64,000 nucleotides of DNA from CALMEC01 sp964531025 (GCA_964531025.1 CAZHDY010000003.1:196930-260929); one strand, 5' to 3'; counted from the stretch's first letter, positions 18,377-27,616 are shown. Notes: generated by a model from the letters alone, not told the origin. Numbers and translations: made by a program.

Positions 18377-19656
18377 AAGAGCTCCAGTCGCGTCGCGGGG
18401 GTGCCGGGCGGGGCGAGCACATCGACCCCGGCACGGTACCCGCTCACCCACACCACATGACCTCCGCACGCGACGACGGGCACCGATGGCCGGCGGTCGG
18501 CGGGGACGCCGGCGGCCGCAAGCAGCCGTCCGACGGCCTGGCGCCCGCCCCCCGCAAGGGCGATGCGGTCGCCCGGGCGTGGACCGCGCACGGTGAGCGC
18601 GCCGTCGATCTGCAGATCGACCCGGTCGGGGTCGGGGGCCTCGGCCACCGAGCGCGAGGCACGGATGATCCGATCGCCGTATCGGACCTCGCCGGGAACC
18701 CCCAGTCGAACGGGATCCGGTGGCGGGGAGGCGACCGCCTCCGCGACCAGCTCACCGCGCCAGACGGTGATTCGCCCGCCCTCGACGTCCCGGGAACCGT
18801 TCCCCCGCCGTGCGAGCGCAAGCGCCTCACGCACCCAGACCGCGTCGGCCGCGATGCCCGCGTCGGCGAGCAGACGGCGCACAAGGAGGCGCTGCAGCGG
18901 GACATCCTCGTGGCGAAGACGCTCCAGGTCCAGACCGGTGGCCGTGGCGCAGCGTGCCGACGCCGCATCGACGAGTGCGCCGATCAGAGCACCCTCGTCG
19001 TCGAGCAGCTCGGCGAACCGGGTGACCGCACGATCGGCCCCGGGGTGTACGTCGAGAAGGGCGGGAAGGAGTCCGCTGCGGACCCGCACACGGGCAAAAC
19101 GGGTGTCGTCGTTCGACGGATCGTCCACGTACACCACACCGTTCGCCGCACACCACGCACGCGTCTCGTCCCGGCTGACGGCGAGCAGCGGCCGCGTCAC
19201 GGCGCCCTGTGCCCGCATGCCGACGGCACCGTCGCGTCCGGTGCCGCGCGCGATCCGGAAGAGCACGGTCTCGGCCTGGTCGGTCGCCGTGTGCCCGGTC
19301 ACGATGCGGTCGAACCCCTCGGCCGCGGCCACGCGGCGAGCCTCGTCGCGCCGCGCGTCGCGGGCGCGTTGCTGCACCGCGGCACCGGGTGCGAGCCCCA
19401 GGCGGCGTGTGATGACGGGGACGCCGAGCGCGTCACCGGCGGCGCGCACCAACTCGACCTCGTGGAACGCGTCGGGGCGCAGACCGTGGTCGAACGTCAG
19501 GACCCCGATGCGCCCGCTGTGGATCCGGGTCATCACATGGAGCAGGCACATCGAGTCGGCGCCACCCGACACCATGAGAAGGAGCGCATCCGACGGACGG
19601 ATGAGGTCACGCTCGGCGATGAACCGGGAGATCCGCTCCTCGATGGGCAGGGCCAT
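18373..19656 (-). CDS. tilS: tRNA(Ile)-lysidine synthetase
   Basis: Attaches lysine to C34 of tRNA-Ile(CAU) with ATP, switching its decoding to AUA. The N-terminal PP-loop domain carries SGGADS (30-35) and the [10 protein letters not shown] block; the linker and a C-terminal domain typical of longer TilS proteins follow, giving 427 residues. CACACT lies about six bases before the ATG on the minus strand, fitting a leaderless start. It is coupled to hpt by a four-base overlap. Confidence 0.93.
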   Translation of the reverse strand: MALPIEERISRFIAERDLIRPSDALLLMVSGGADSMCLLHVMTRIHSGRIGVLTFDHGLRPDAFHEVELVRAAGDALGVPVITRRLGLAPGAAVQQRARDARRDEARRVAAAEGFDRIVTGHTATDQAETVLFRIARGTGRDGAVGMRAQGAVTRPLLAVSRDETRAWCAANGVVYVDDPSNDDTRFARVRVRSGLLPALLDVHPGADRAVTRFAELLDDEGALIGALVDAASARCATATGLDLERLRHEDVPLQRLLVRRLLADAGIAADAVWVREALALARRGNGSRDVEGGRITVWRGELVAEAVASPPPDPVRLGVPGEVRYGDRIIRASRSVAEAPDPDRVDLQIDGALTVRGPRPGDRIALAGGGRQAVGRLLAAAGVPADRRPSVPVVACGGHVVWVSGYRAGVDVLAPPGTPATRLELL

Positions 19657-19694
19657 GGTCGTAGTGTGCCGGACGCACGACGTGAGCCCGACGA

Positions 19695-20009
19695 TCACCC
19701 CTCCACGACGCGCTTGAGACGTCCGAGGCGGCGGTCCCAGGCCCGTTCGGCCTCGCGCACCCATGTGGCAGCCTCGTCGAGCGCCCCGTCACGCAGACGC
19801 CATGAGACGGTCCGCCCGCTCCCGGGCAACCGCTCGACGATCCCCGCGTCGTCGAGGATCGACAGGTGCTTCGCCACCGCCTGGCGACTGATCGGAAGGG
19901 CCCCGGCCAGCTCGGGCACGCTGATGCTCCCCTGCCGCAGGAGCGTCTCCACCATGCCCCGGCGCGTGGGGTCGGCCAGAGCGGCGAACACCGGACCGAT
20001 GTCGCTCAC
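19695..20009 (-). CDS. ArsR-family transcriptional regulator
   Basis: Winged-helix repressor of 104 residues: [17 protein letters not shown] at the start, recognition helix in [13 protein letters not shown], and a C-terminal dimerisation helix. No metal-binding cysteines are visible, so this is the metal-independent type usually paired with SRPBCC proteins, as here. The GTG start has GAGGAG upstream and overlaps the stop of a 17-codon frame. The palindromes at 20376-20418 are its likely operator, by inference from position. Confidence 0.85.
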   Translation of the reverse strand: MSDIGPVFAALADPTRRGMVETLLRQGSISVPELAGALPISRQAVAKHLSILDDAGIVERLPGSGRTVSWRLRDGALDEAATWVREAERAWDRRLGRLKRVVEG

Positions 20010-20059
20010 GCCATCTCCTCGCCCCGGGCCACGCACGCCGTCCACGATGTGCGGGTCAT
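20006..20059 (-). CDS. possible 17-residue coupling peptide
   Basis: A frame of 17 codons that starts on the stop of the SRPBCC gene (ATGA) and ends on the start of the arsR gene (GTGA). Both junctions have the four-base overlap used by coupled genes here. The peptide has no recognisable motif. It may simply keep ribosomes moving to the regulator start, or be chance. Confidence 0.3.
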   Translation of the reverse strand: MTRTSWTACVARGEEMA

Positions 20060-20361
20060 GCGAGAGCCGGTGTGAGGGCCATCGCCAGACGCGCGGTCGG
20101 CACCACGGGTCGGCTCTCGATCACGACGACCCGGCTCCCGGCCGGGGCGGCGACCACGAGGAACTCGACGCGTGTGGGCTCCGATGCCGCGGCGTCGTCG
20201 TCCCACCACCACCAGACGAGCCGGTGCGGACGTTCGGCGCTCTCGACCACGATGGAGTGCGCCGCCTCGTCCAGCCACCGATCGCGCCCCTCCGATGTGG
20301 CGATCGCCTCCCAGACCTCGTCCGGGGAGGCCTCCACCTCGATCTCCCGACGTACCGACAT
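20056..20361 (-). CDS. SRPBCC/AHSA1-domain protein
   Basis: Small START-like ligand-binding fold of 101 residues with the typical opening [19 protein letters not shown] and GRDRWLDEA. The ligand is unknown. The ATG has AAAGGAGG immediately upstream with spacing of five to eight bases. It forms the common two-gene unit with the following ArsR regulator, and its promoter region carries several palindromes shared with clpP. Confidence 0.8.
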   Translation of the reverse strand: MSVRREIEVEASPDEVWEAIATSEGRDRWLDEAAHSIVVESAERPHRLVWWWWDDDAAASEPTRVEFLVVAAPAGSRVVVIESRPVVPTARLAMALTPALA

Positions 20362-20375
20362 GATGCCTCCTTTGA

Positions 20376-20418
20376 CAACCACTTGGTTGCTATTGTCGTT
20401 GACAACCTTCTAGTTGTC
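20376..20418. promoter_or_regulatory. cluster of palindromes between the SRPBCC/arsR unit and clpP (candidate operator)
   Basis: Three inverted repeats built on GACAAC/GTTGTC and CAACC: CAACCA-CT-TGGTTG (20376-20389), TTGTC-GTT-GACAA (20393-20405) and GACAAC-CTTCTA-GTTGTC (20401-20418). The block fills the divergent promoter region and ends just before the clpP ribosome-binding site, so binding there could affect both directions. Confidence 0.55.
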
Positions 20419-20430
20419 GAAAGGATAGCA

Positions 20431-21063
20431 ATGTCCCTCGTCCCCACGGTGATCGAGCAGAGCGCGCACGGCGAACGCGCCCTCGACATCTACTCCCGGC
20501 TGCTCAACGAGCGCATCGTCGTCCTCGGCCAGGCCGTCGACGACCAGGTCGCCAACCTGATCGTGGCGCAGATGCTCCACCTCGAGAGCGAGGATCCCGA
20601 GAAGGACATCTCGCTCTACATCAACTCGCCGGGCGGGGTGGTCTACTCGGGCCTGGCGATCTACGACACCATGTGCTTCGTGCGTCCCGACGTCCGCACC
20701 ATCTGCTTCGGCGTCGCCATGAGCATGGGCTCGCTGCTCCTTGCCGGCGGGGCTCCGGGAAAACGCATGGCGCTCCCCAACAGCCGGATCCTCATCCATC
20801 AGCCCTCGGGAGGTTTCCAGGGCCAGGCCAGCGACATCGCCATCCACGCCCGTGAGACCCTGGACCTCCGTTCGCGGATCGACGCCATCTACGCCCACCA
20901 CACGGGACAGACCACCGAGCGGGTTCACGACGACATGGACCGCGACCGCTTCTTCACCGCCCAGGAGGCCGCCGAGTACGGGCTGATCGACCAGGTGATC
21001 GCCACGCACGAGATCCAGAGGCAGACGACGGGCTTCGATCGCCCCTCCGAGGCGGACGGTTGA
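20431..21063 (+). CDS. clpP: ATP-dependent Clp protease proteolytic subunit
   Basis: Serine protease that forms the degradation chamber used by ClpC and ClpX. The 210-residue protein has the catalytic triad Ser98 (AMSMGS), His123 (LIHQPSGG) and Asp172 (DRDRF), and the INSPGG oxyanion region. AAGGA lies five bases before the ATG. Actinobacteria usually carry clpP1-clpP2 next to clpX; this copy is single and sits beside a nucleoside phosphorylase, so it may be one of several paralogues. The divergent ArsR-type palindromes overlap its promoter region. Confidence 0.95.
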   Translation: MSLVPTVIEQSAHGERALDIYSRLLNERIVVLGQAVDDQVANLIVAQMLHLESEDPEKDISLYINSPGGVVYSGLAIYDTMCFVRPDVRTICFGVAMSMGSLLLAGGAPGKRMALPNSRILIHQPSGGFQGQASDIAIHARETLDLRSRIDAIYAHHTGQTTERVHDDMDRDRFFTAQEAAEYGLIDQVIATHEIQRQTTGFDRPSEADG

Positions 21064-21095
21064 TCCTCCGCGAGCCGAAGTAGTGTCTCGCATCG

Positions 21096-21803
21096 ATGCC
21101 ACTCCACCTCGAGACCGCACGGGCGAAACAGGCACCCCTCGTCCTCTGCCCCGGCGACCCGGACCGGGTACGGCTGGTCGCCCGCGATCTCCTGGACGGG
21201 GCGGAGGTCGTGACGGAGGCCCGCGGCCTCGTGGGTGTCACCGGGCTGTTCGACGGCGTCCGCGTCACGGTCCAGGCGACCGGGATGGGAGGGGGCAGCA
21301 CCGGCATCGTCGTGAACGAGCTCATCGAACTGGGCGCCCGCGTCCTGATCCGAGCGGGCACGGCCGGGGGCCTCCAGCGCCATCTGCGATCCGGAGACCT
21401 GGTCGTCGCTGAAACGGTGGTCGCCGACGACGGTGCCGGGCTCGCGATGGCCGGGACCGTTCCGCAGTCACTCGACGGTGAGGTGACGTCAACCTTGGAC
21501 GAGGTGGCCCGCACCACCGGACGCCGCACGCACCGGGGCCCGGTGGTGTCGACGGACCTGTTCTACGATCTTGAGCCGGGACGCAACGAGGCCTGGGAGG
21601 CACGCGGGCTCCTCGCCGTCGAGATGGAGGCCGCGGTCATCGCGAGCGTCGCTGCGCGCCACGGGGCGCGGGCGGGGTGCGTCCTGGCGGTGTCGAACAC
21701 GCTCGTGGGCCCCGACAGCGGGTGGGTCGGCGTCCGCGAACGTCAGGCGGCCGCGATGGACGCCTGTCGCGCCGGCCTGGAGGCGCTCACCCGGTCGGCG
21801 TAG
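21096..21803 (+). CDS. purine/uridine phosphorylase-family protein
   Basis: Nucleoside phosphorylase of the PNP/UDP family (235 residues). The nucleotide-phosphate loop LCPGDPDRVRLVA, the GMGGGSTGIVVNELIELG segment and EMEAAVIASVAARHG (ribose and base region) are clear. Exact base preference cannot be read. TAGTGT nine bases before the ATG suggests a short or absent leader. Its last 17 bases overlap the end of the convergent DUF4383 gene. Confidence 0.85.
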   Translation: MPLHLETARAKQAPLVLCPGDPDRVRLVARDLLDGAEVVTEARGLVGVTGLFDGVRVTVQATGMGGGSTGIVVNELIELGARVLIRAGTAGGLQRHLRSGDLVVAETVVADDGAGLAMAGTVPQSLDGEVTSTLDEVARTTGRRTHRGPVVSTDLFYDLEPGRNEAWEARGLLAVEMEAAVIASVAARHGARAGCVLAVSNTLVGPDSGWVGVRERQAAAMDACRAGLEALTRSA

Positions 21804-22206
21804 ACCGGGAGCGCTCCGACCGCTCCCAGAACCACGCGAGCAGGCCGAGGACACCGATGGCGAGGTCGAAAGCCCCCATCCGGTCATTGCGCCCGAAGAT
21901 GTCGGCGGATCCGTCGCCCAGCACGAATTCGAGGAGGCCGAACACCGTGAATCCGATCCCTCCGAGGAACGCGGCCGACCGGGTGGCCGTGAGCGATCCG
22001 AGCACGGCGATGAGCACGAGCCCCGCAACGAAGTGAAGGAGGTGCGTGAGCGGGCTCCCGGTGAACCCGAAGACCGGAACACCCTCGTGACCGACGAAAT
22101 CCGTGAAGTGCCCGCGGAAGAGGCCCAGCATCCCGGCGACGAACAGGGCGCCGCCGGCCCAGCGAACCCATCCGACGAGGGCACGGCGAGGAAGCGACGT
22201 CATCAT
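21787..22206 (-). CDS. DUF4383-family four-helix membrane protein
   Basis: 139 residues with four hydrophobic segments (about 12-28, 52-72, 78-98, 108-125) and the HLLHFVAGLVLI block of DUF4383. Function is unknown. The ATG overlaps the stop of the PAP2-family gene (ATGA), so the pair is translationally coupled. Confidence 0.75.
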   Translation of the reverse strand: MMTSLPRRALVGWVRWAGGALFVAGMLGLFRGHFTDFVGHEGVPVFGFTGSPLTHLLHFVAGLVLIAVLGSLTATRSAAFLGGIGFTVFGLLEFVLGDGSADIFGRNDRMGAFDLAIGVLGLLAWFWERSERSRSTPTG

Positions 22207-22688
22207 GCGGCGCCATCCTCCGTCAGACGACGGACGGTGACCGCGGTGGCATATCCGAGGACGGCGCCCGACGCGATGTCCGCCGGATCGTGACGACCGG
22301 ATGTGATGCGACCGGTCACGCCGACCAGTGCCACGACACCGAGGATCGCACCCAGCCCGGGTCGCGCACGTGCGACCGTGGTGACGATCGCCGCCGACGC
22401 CGCGGCGTGCCGACTCGGGAATCCGGGGGCGCCATCCACGGGGCGTGGTCGCCCGATGAGCCTCCGCAGACGCCCGGCAAGGAGCGCCGCGACCGTGGCG
22501 GCGAAACCGGCGCGCACGCCGATCCGCCGCTCACGCGGAAGGATCACGAGGAGCGCGACGACGCCCCGGAAGACCGGGCTGAGTGCGCGCGCCGCCAGCG
22601 CGAGCGCGCGAGCGGGCTCCGCACGACCGGCGACCGTACTGCGAATGTGGTTTCCGACCTTTCGGTCCAGTGCCCCGAGCCGCGTCAC
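22203..22688 (-). CDS. PAP2-family phosphatase (undecaprenyl- or lipid-phosphate type)
   Basis: Membrane phosphatase of 161 residues. The three-part phosphatase signature is present: RLIGRPRP, PSRH (in FPSRHAAASAA) and GRHDPADIASG. Substrate may be undecaprenyl pyrophosphate, phosphatidic acid or similar; sequence does not decide. CATAAT lies seven bases before the GTG, indicating a leaderless transcript. It is coupled to the DUF4383 gene. Confidence 0.85.
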   Translation of the reverse strand: MTRLGALDRKVGNHIRSTVAGRAEPARALALAARALSPVFRGVVALLVILPRERRIGVRAGFAATVAALLAGRLRRLIGRPRPVDGAPGFPSRHAAASAAIVTTVARARPGLGAILGVVALVGVTGRITSGRHDPADIASGAVLGYATAVTVRRLTEDGAA

Positions 22689-22750
22689 GCGCCCGATTAT
22701 GCCTCACGCATCCGCCGGCACCGCAGCGCGAGGCCTCTCCGGGTGACGGG

Positions 22751-23590
22751 TCAGCCGGCCTGCCGGTGGTCGGAGCGTTCGTGGACGCCCTCCGCGGCGA
22801 CGCTCACGCGATTGCGTCCGCGCCCCTTGGACAGGTAGAGCGCGCGGTCGGCGCGTTCCACGAGATCCTCGGGGCCGTCACCGGTCCGCAACGACGCGAC
22901 GCCCACGGAGACGGTGCGTCCGTCGCGGCGTCCGCCTCCGACCTCGACGTCCAGTCGCTGGACGGCGCGGCGCACGCGTTCGGCCACCTCGACCCCCATG
23001 TCGGTGGCTCCCGGGATGAGGAGTGCGAACTCCTCACCGCCGAAGCGCGCCACGATGTCCGTGGAACGACGCTCCTGTGCGAGCACGTCACCGACAGCCG
23101 CGAGAAGTTCGTTGCCGGCGGCGTGACCGTGCGTGTCGTTGAACGACTTGAAGTGGTCCAGGTCGATCAGGACCAGAGACAGCGAACCCCCGTAGCGCAC
23201 GGTGCGTGAATACTCCCGCGCCAGGGCATCCGAGAAGTAGGCGAAGTTGTAGAGACCGGTCAGCCGGTCCCTCAGTGACTCCCCTGACACCCGGTCCAGG
23301 GTGCGGGCGACCTTCATGTACCGGGCACCGACGAAGATCCCCGCGAGCGCGAACCCGGCGAGTCCGGCCACCACACCCAGAAGCGACACGGTTCCCTCGA
23401 TCGCCAGGTGGACGCCGACGCCCACACCGGCGACCAGCGCCACGCCCATCCCCCACCAGCCGGCGACGGGGACCGCCAGGACCATCGGGACCGCGATGAT
23501 CACCCACAGGGCGGGCGCCACCAGGAGCAGCCCGACGGACGCCGCGATGAGCGCGACGAACGCGATCCGCGGGCGCGATCCCGATGCCAT
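22751..23590 (-). CDS. membrane-anchored diguanylate cyclase
   Basis: Makes cyclic di-GMP from two GTP. The N-terminal part (about 1-90) has three to four membrane segments without a recognised sensor fold; the GGDEF domain follows with DRLTGLYN, the active-site GGEEF (184-188) and the product-inhibition site RSTD (175-178), exactly five residues before GGEEF. It should therefore be active and feedback-inhibited. The start is uncertain: a TTG eight codons earlier has GAGG at good distance. The ATG is the first of the clearly hydrophobic N-terminus. Confidence 0.9.
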   Translation of the reverse strand: MASGSRPRIAFVALIAASVGLLLVAPALWVIIAVPMVLAVPVAGWWGMGVALVAGVGVGVHLAIEGTVSLLGVVAGLAGFALAGIFVGARYMKVARTLDRVSGESLRDRLTGLYNFAYFSDALAREYSRTVRYGGSLSLVLIDLDHFKSFNDTHGHAAGNELLAAVGDVLAQERRSTDIVARFGGEEFALLIPGATDMGVEVAERVRRAVQRLDVEVGGGRRDGRTVSVGVASLRTGDGPEDLVERADRALYLSKGRGRNRVSVAAEGVHERSDHRQAG

Positions 23591-23847
23591 CCCTGTGGTG
23601 GTATGTCGTCTCAAGAGCTGAACCTCGTCGCGTACCGGGCACCCGTCCCCGAAGGATCTCCGAAGAATACGGTCACCTTCCACGGAAAACGTGGTGACTC
23701 CTGCCGACGAATCCCGTCCCATATCCCCCTGACACCGGATCCGAGTCACGACGGACAGGTGCGAACAGCACTTATATGTCAACATTCCGCGTCGGGCCCC
23801 CTACCCCTCTACACTCCGGGCCCATCCCACAACGGAGGAAGAAACGC

Positions 23848-24975
23848 ATGGACAGAATCCCCGTCGGCGTCGTCGGCGCCGGAGTCATGGGCAGTGAGAT
23901 CGCCCAGGTCTTCGCCGCAGCCGGCCACGAGGTGTCGCTCATCGATGTCGACCCCGCCGGACTCGAACGAGGCATCGCCCATGTCGCGGGGATCTGTGCC
24001 CGTCGCGTGAAGCGCGGCAAGATGGACCAGGAGACCGCGGACGCGATCACGGCCAGGGTCACCGGTTCCCCGTCCGCCGAAGCCCTCGCCTCGTGTCAGA
24101 TCGTCGTCGAGGCCGTCCCTGAGGTCATGGCGATCAAGGAGGCCGTGTGGGCCGGCATCGAGGCCAACGCCCCGAGGGATGCAATCCTCGCCTCCAACAC
24201 CTCCGGTCTTTCCATCAGTTCCATGGCGGCACTGACCACGCGGCCGGGCAATGTACTGGGCATCCATTTCTTCAACCCGGCCAGCGTGATGAAGCTCGTC
24301 GAGGTCATCCGCGGCGAGGGGACCGACGAAGGCGTCTTCGACCGGGCCGTCGAGCTGATCTCCTCGCTGGGCAAGACGCCCGTCCGGGTGGCGGAGTGCC
24401 CCGGCTTCCTCGTGAACCGCGTCCTCCTTCGGGCGCTGTCCGAGGCCTACCGCTACGCGGACGAGGTGGGAGCGGGAGCGACGTCCGCCGACGCCGCGGT
24501 TGCCGACGGCCCGGCACCGATGGGTCCGTACACCCTCGGTGACCTCATCGGGCTCGACACGATGCACCACATCCAGCAGGACCTGCTGCGCGAGTACGGG
24601 AACCGTTTCGAGGCCGGAACATCGCTGGGTGCGACGGTCGAGCGCGGCGAGCTCGGTCAGAAGTCCGGCACCGGGTTCGTCGTCGGCAAGCCCGAGGCCC
24701 CGGCCGACGAGCACGGTGCAGCCGTCGCAGAGCGCTACTACCTGGGTGCCTTCGACGAGGCGTGCCGCTGCGCCGAGGAGAACGTGGCCGAGATCTCGGA
24801 CATCGACCTGGCCATGGTGCTCGGAACCGGGTGGAGCGTCGGACCGCTCGCGTGGGCCGACGGCGAGGGCCTGGAGTCGATCAAGACCCGCCTCGAGGCG
24901 CTCGGCGGGGAGTTCGCACCGCGCCAGATCCTGCTCGACCGGATCGCATCGGGCACGCCTTTCATCGCCTCCTGA
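23848..24975 (+). CDS. 3-hydroxyacyl-CoA / 3-hydroxybutyryl-CoA dehydrogenase
   Basis: NAD-dependent oxidation of 3-hydroxyacyl-CoA. The Rossmann domain has GVVGAGVMGSEIAQ; the catalytic histidine lies in GIHFFNPASVMKLVEVI; the C-terminal domain has FLVNRVL and GPYTLGDLIGLD. At 375 residues it carries a second, shorter C-terminal repeat beyond the usual 285-residue 3-hydroxybutyryl-CoA dehydrogenase. GGAGGAA lies seven bases before the ATG. No other beta-oxidation gene is nearby. Confidence 0.92.
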   Translation: MDRIPVGVVGAGVMGSEIAQVFAAAGHEVSLIDVDPAGLERGIAHVAGICARRVKRGKMDQETADAITARVTGSPSAEALASCQIVVEAVPEVMAIKEAVWAGIEANAPRDAILASNTSGLSISSMAALTTRPGNVLGIHFFNPASVMKLVEVIRGEGTDEGVFDRAVELISSLGKTPVRVAECPGFLVNRVLLRALSEAYRYADEVGAGATSADAAVADGPAPMGPYTLGDLIGLDTMHHIQQDLLREYGNRFEAGTSLGATVERGELGQKSGTGFVVGKPEAPADEHGAAVAERYYLGAFDEACRCAEENVAEISDIDLAMVLGTGWSVGPLAWADGEGLESIKTRLEALGGEFAPRQILLDRIASGTPFIAS

Positions 24976-25040
24976 TGCATCATCGGTGATGCCGGCACGC
25001 TCCGTGGCCGGCATCACCCCGCCCGCGACCTGGAACCCAC

Positions 25041-25991
25041 ATGACCCGTCCCTCCCCGCACCCCGAGCTGACCGGCCGGTCCGTTCTCACCCTCCGCAAC
25101 CACTCCGCCGAGGCCGTCGAGGCCGTGCTCACCCTGTCGGCCGAGCTCAAGGCCACACCGCGCCGCGACTGGCCGGACTGGCTGGCCAAGCGGACCGTCG
25201 CCATGATCTTCGAGCGCAACTCGACACGCACCCGTGTGGCCTTCGAGACGGCGACCACGCTCCTCGGAGGACACGCGATCTACCTGTCCTCAGGTGACAC
25301 ACAGCTGGGCCGCGGAGAGGCCCTTGAGGACACCGCTCTCATCCTGTCCGGGCTGGTCGACGCCGTCGTGCTTCGCACGGGACCGCACCAGAAGCTGGTG
25401 GACCTGGACCGCTACGGATCCATCCCGGTCATCAACGCGCTCACCTACGACCACCACCCGTGCCAGGGTCTGGCCGACGCGCTCACGCTCCGCGAGCACT
25501 TCGGGGACCTCCGCGGCCTGCGGGTCGCATACGTGGGCGACGGCAACAACTGCTTCATCTCGCTGGCCATCGTCGGCGCCAAGCTCGGCATGGACGTCAC
25601 CTGCGCGTGCCCCGAGGGATACGACCCGGATCCGGATCTCGTCGCAGCGGCGGACGCCGACGCACGTGCCCACGGCGGATCGGTCACCGTGATGCGCGAC
25701 CCGGTGGAGGCCGTGCGGGATGCGCGCGCCGTCTACACCGACACCTGGGTCTCGATGGGAGACGAGGAGCAGGAGGCCGAGAGGGTCCGGGCGCTCGGCG
25801 CCTACAAGGTCGACGAGACCCTCATGGGACACGCCGCGTCCGATGCGATCGTCATGCACCCCCTCCCCGCCCACCACGACGTCGAGATCTCGTACGACGT
25901 GCTTCACGGACCGCGGTCGGCGGTGTGGCAGGAAGGGCACAACCGGCTCTACACCCAGGCGGCGCTTCTGAGCTACGTGCTGGCGGAGTAG
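25041..25991 (+). CDS. argF: ornithine carbamoyltransferase homologue with an altered HCLP motif
   Basis: Carbamoyl-phosphate transferase of 316 residues. The phosphate-binding STRTR (61-65), HPCQ (139-142) and the ornithine-binding loop WVSMGDE with SMG at 238-240 agree with ornithine carbamoyltransferase. The usual HCLPAHRGEE motif reads HPLPAHHDVE (273-282): the cysteine that contacts ornithine is proline, and the RG pair is HD. Enzyme activity is therefore likely but not certain, and another amino substrate is possible. No other arginine gene is in the window. It follows the acyl-CoA dehydrogenase gene by 65 bases. Confidence 0.85.
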   Translation: MTRPSPHPELTGRSVLTLRNHSAEAVEAVLTLSAELKATPRRDWPDWLAKRTVAMIFERNSTRTRVAFETATTLLGGHAIYLSSGDTQLGRGEALEDTALILSGLVDAVVLRTGPHQKLVDLDRYGSIPVINALTYDHHPCQGLADALTLREHFGDLRGLRVAYVGDGNNCFISLAIVGAKLGMDVTCACPEGYDPDPDLVAAADADARAHGGSVTVMRDPVEAVRDARAVYTDTWVSMGDEEQEAERVRALGAYKVDETLMGHAASDAIVMHPLPAHHDVEISYDVLHGPRSAVWQEGHNRLYTQAALLSYVLAE

Positions 25992-26029
25992 GCGCGGGGT
26001 CTGGGAGGGGGTGAAGGGTGGTAGCGCGC

Positions 26030-26640
26030 CCCTGCCGTTGGTCCTCCGGGGCGCAGCCCTGGGACTGGCGGAAGGGCTATCCACCCACCGGTCTATCCCC
26101 CCACCCACCCCGGCCAACCGCCAGTCCCCGGGCTTCGCGCGGGGCCTCACATTCGGCCGGGGGAGGTTGGGTGGATGGGTGCGGGCCCACGCGCACCTGC
26201 CGTTGATCCTTCACAACGCATCCGAGGACCGACACTCAGCCCGTGTACGGCAGGTACCGGCTGAGCCCGCACCCAACCACCTGCGAAAGATCAGCACGAG
26301 AGGCCCGACGCAGGAGGGACTGGCGGTTGGCCGGGGCGGGCGGGGGGATTAGCCCACCGCCAGTCCCTGAATACGCAACCAGGGACCAACGCTTCTCCAT
26401 GTACGGCAGGACCGACTAAGCCCGCACCCAACGGGGTGCGAATGATCGTCACGAGAGGCCCGACGCAGGAGGGACTGGCGGCTGGACGGGGCGGGCGGGA
26501 GGATCATTGTCATCCGCCAGTCCCCAGGCTTCGCGCGGGGCCTCACGTGCGGCTTGAATCGTGGAACGTTGGGTGCGACTTACGCGCACCCGTCGTTGAG
26601 TGTCTACACAGCCGAGGGTCTGGCGTTTCCGTTTCTTCGA
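26030..26640. repeat. repeat block of family 2: three GGGACTGGCGG hairpin units
   Basis: Gene-free DNA between argF and the rhomboid gene. Three hairpin units have perfect 11-bp arms GGGACTGGCGG / CCGCCAGTCCC (26061-26128, 26316-26367, 26471-26524). Flanks recur: GGCTTCGCGCGGGGCCTCAC on one side of units 1 and 3, and GAGAGGCCCGACGCAGGA before units 2 and 3. Spacer sequence such as CATGTACGGCAGGACCGACT also recurs at about 63.9 kb. Hence the repeated unit is longer than the hairpin. No transposase or reading frame is supported. Confidence 0.85.
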
Positions 26641-26679
26641 CATGATGAGTGATCCCGTGCCACGATGCGGGGCCAGATC

Positions 26680-27441
26680 ATGATCCCGATCCACGACGAC
26701 AACCCGACGCGCAGGATCCCGATCCTCACGATCCTGCTGATCGTGATGAACATCGGCATATTCGTCTATCAGACGACAAAGCCGAGCCCGGATCTGATCC
26801 CGGTGGCCGAGTTCTCGAAGACGGAGTCGGGGATGATCTGCCGCAACGGCGTCGTACCGGACCGCCTCCTCGACGGCACGATCGATCAGGACGAACTGGC
26901 CTTCCGGCTCTGCGCCGAGGCGAACGCGGAGCGACCCCGCGTGGCCACGCTGGTGACCCACCAGTTCGTCCATTCGGACCTGCTCCATCTCGTGGGCAAC
27001 CTCATCTTCCTCTGGGTGTTCGGCAACAACGTGGAGGACCGCCTGGGACGACTGCGCTTCCTGCCCTTCTATCTCCTCTGCGGGATGATCGCGGCGATCG
27101 GCCAGGCGTTCATGGACCCCGGATCCGGGAGCGCCCTCATCGGCGCGTCCGGAGCGATCAGCGGGATCCTGGGCGCGTACCTGCTGCTCTTCCCCCGTGC
27201 GCGGGTGTTGACGCTGGTGACCGTGATCCCGCTGCGGCTGCCCGCGTGGCTCGTGCTCACGGCCTACATGGCCTTCCAGTTCCTGTTCATCTCGAACGAA
27301 CAGAGCGGGGACGGCGGAGGCGTGGCCTACGGCGCCCACATCGTGGGCTTCATCACCGGGTTCCTCCTGATACGTCCGTTCCTGATCGGCCGTCGGACAC
27401 CACGACCACCGCGGGGAACGCCCGTTACCTGGACACCATGA
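26680..27441 (+). CDS. rhomboid-family intramembrane serine protease
   Basis: Cleaves membrane proteins within the bilayer. The 253-residue protein has six to seven hydrophobic segments, an HQFVHSDLLHLVGNLIFLW block (rhomboid HxxxxHxxxN), the catalytic serine in GASGAISG and the catalytic histidine in GAHIVGFITGFL. A soluble insert of about 60 residues follows the first segment. The ATG giving MIPIHDDNPT matches the usual family start; an ATG five codons earlier is possible. The upstream DNA is entirely family-2 repeat. Confidence 0.93.
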   Translation: MIPIHDDNPTRRIPILTILLIVMNIGIFVYQTTKPSPDLIPVAEFSKTESGMICRNGVVPDRLLDGTIDQDELAFRLCAEANAERPRVATLVTHQFVHSDLLHLVGNLIFLWVFGNNVEDRLGRLRFLPFYLLCGMIAAIGQAFMDPGSGSALIGASGAISGILGAYLLLFPRARVLTLVTVIPLRLPAWLVLTAYMAFQFLFISNEQSGDGGGVAYGAHIVGFITGFLLIRPFLIGRRTPRPPRGTPVTWTP

Positions 27442-27616
27442 CCGACCTCCGCGGCCGGGCGTTCGCGGGTGCATGTCGAACCGGTCGTCCCGTGGCGGGC
27501 GTCGCGGACGAACGACGACAGGCAGCATGGCGGTCATCACACCGTCACCATCGGGCAACGGATCGTCCGCACACACGAACGGCCGGACCCGACGGCACAT
27601 CCCACGAAGGCGAACC

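Noticed and set aside
20431..21803. clpP-phosphorylase as a defence or mobile module
   Set aside because: Both are ordinary housekeeping enzymes with normal composition and no associated effector.
26449..27600. 383-codon frame antisense to the rhomboid gene and into the repeat block
   Set aside because: No motif, Arg/Asp-rich translation, and it crosses family-2 repeats.
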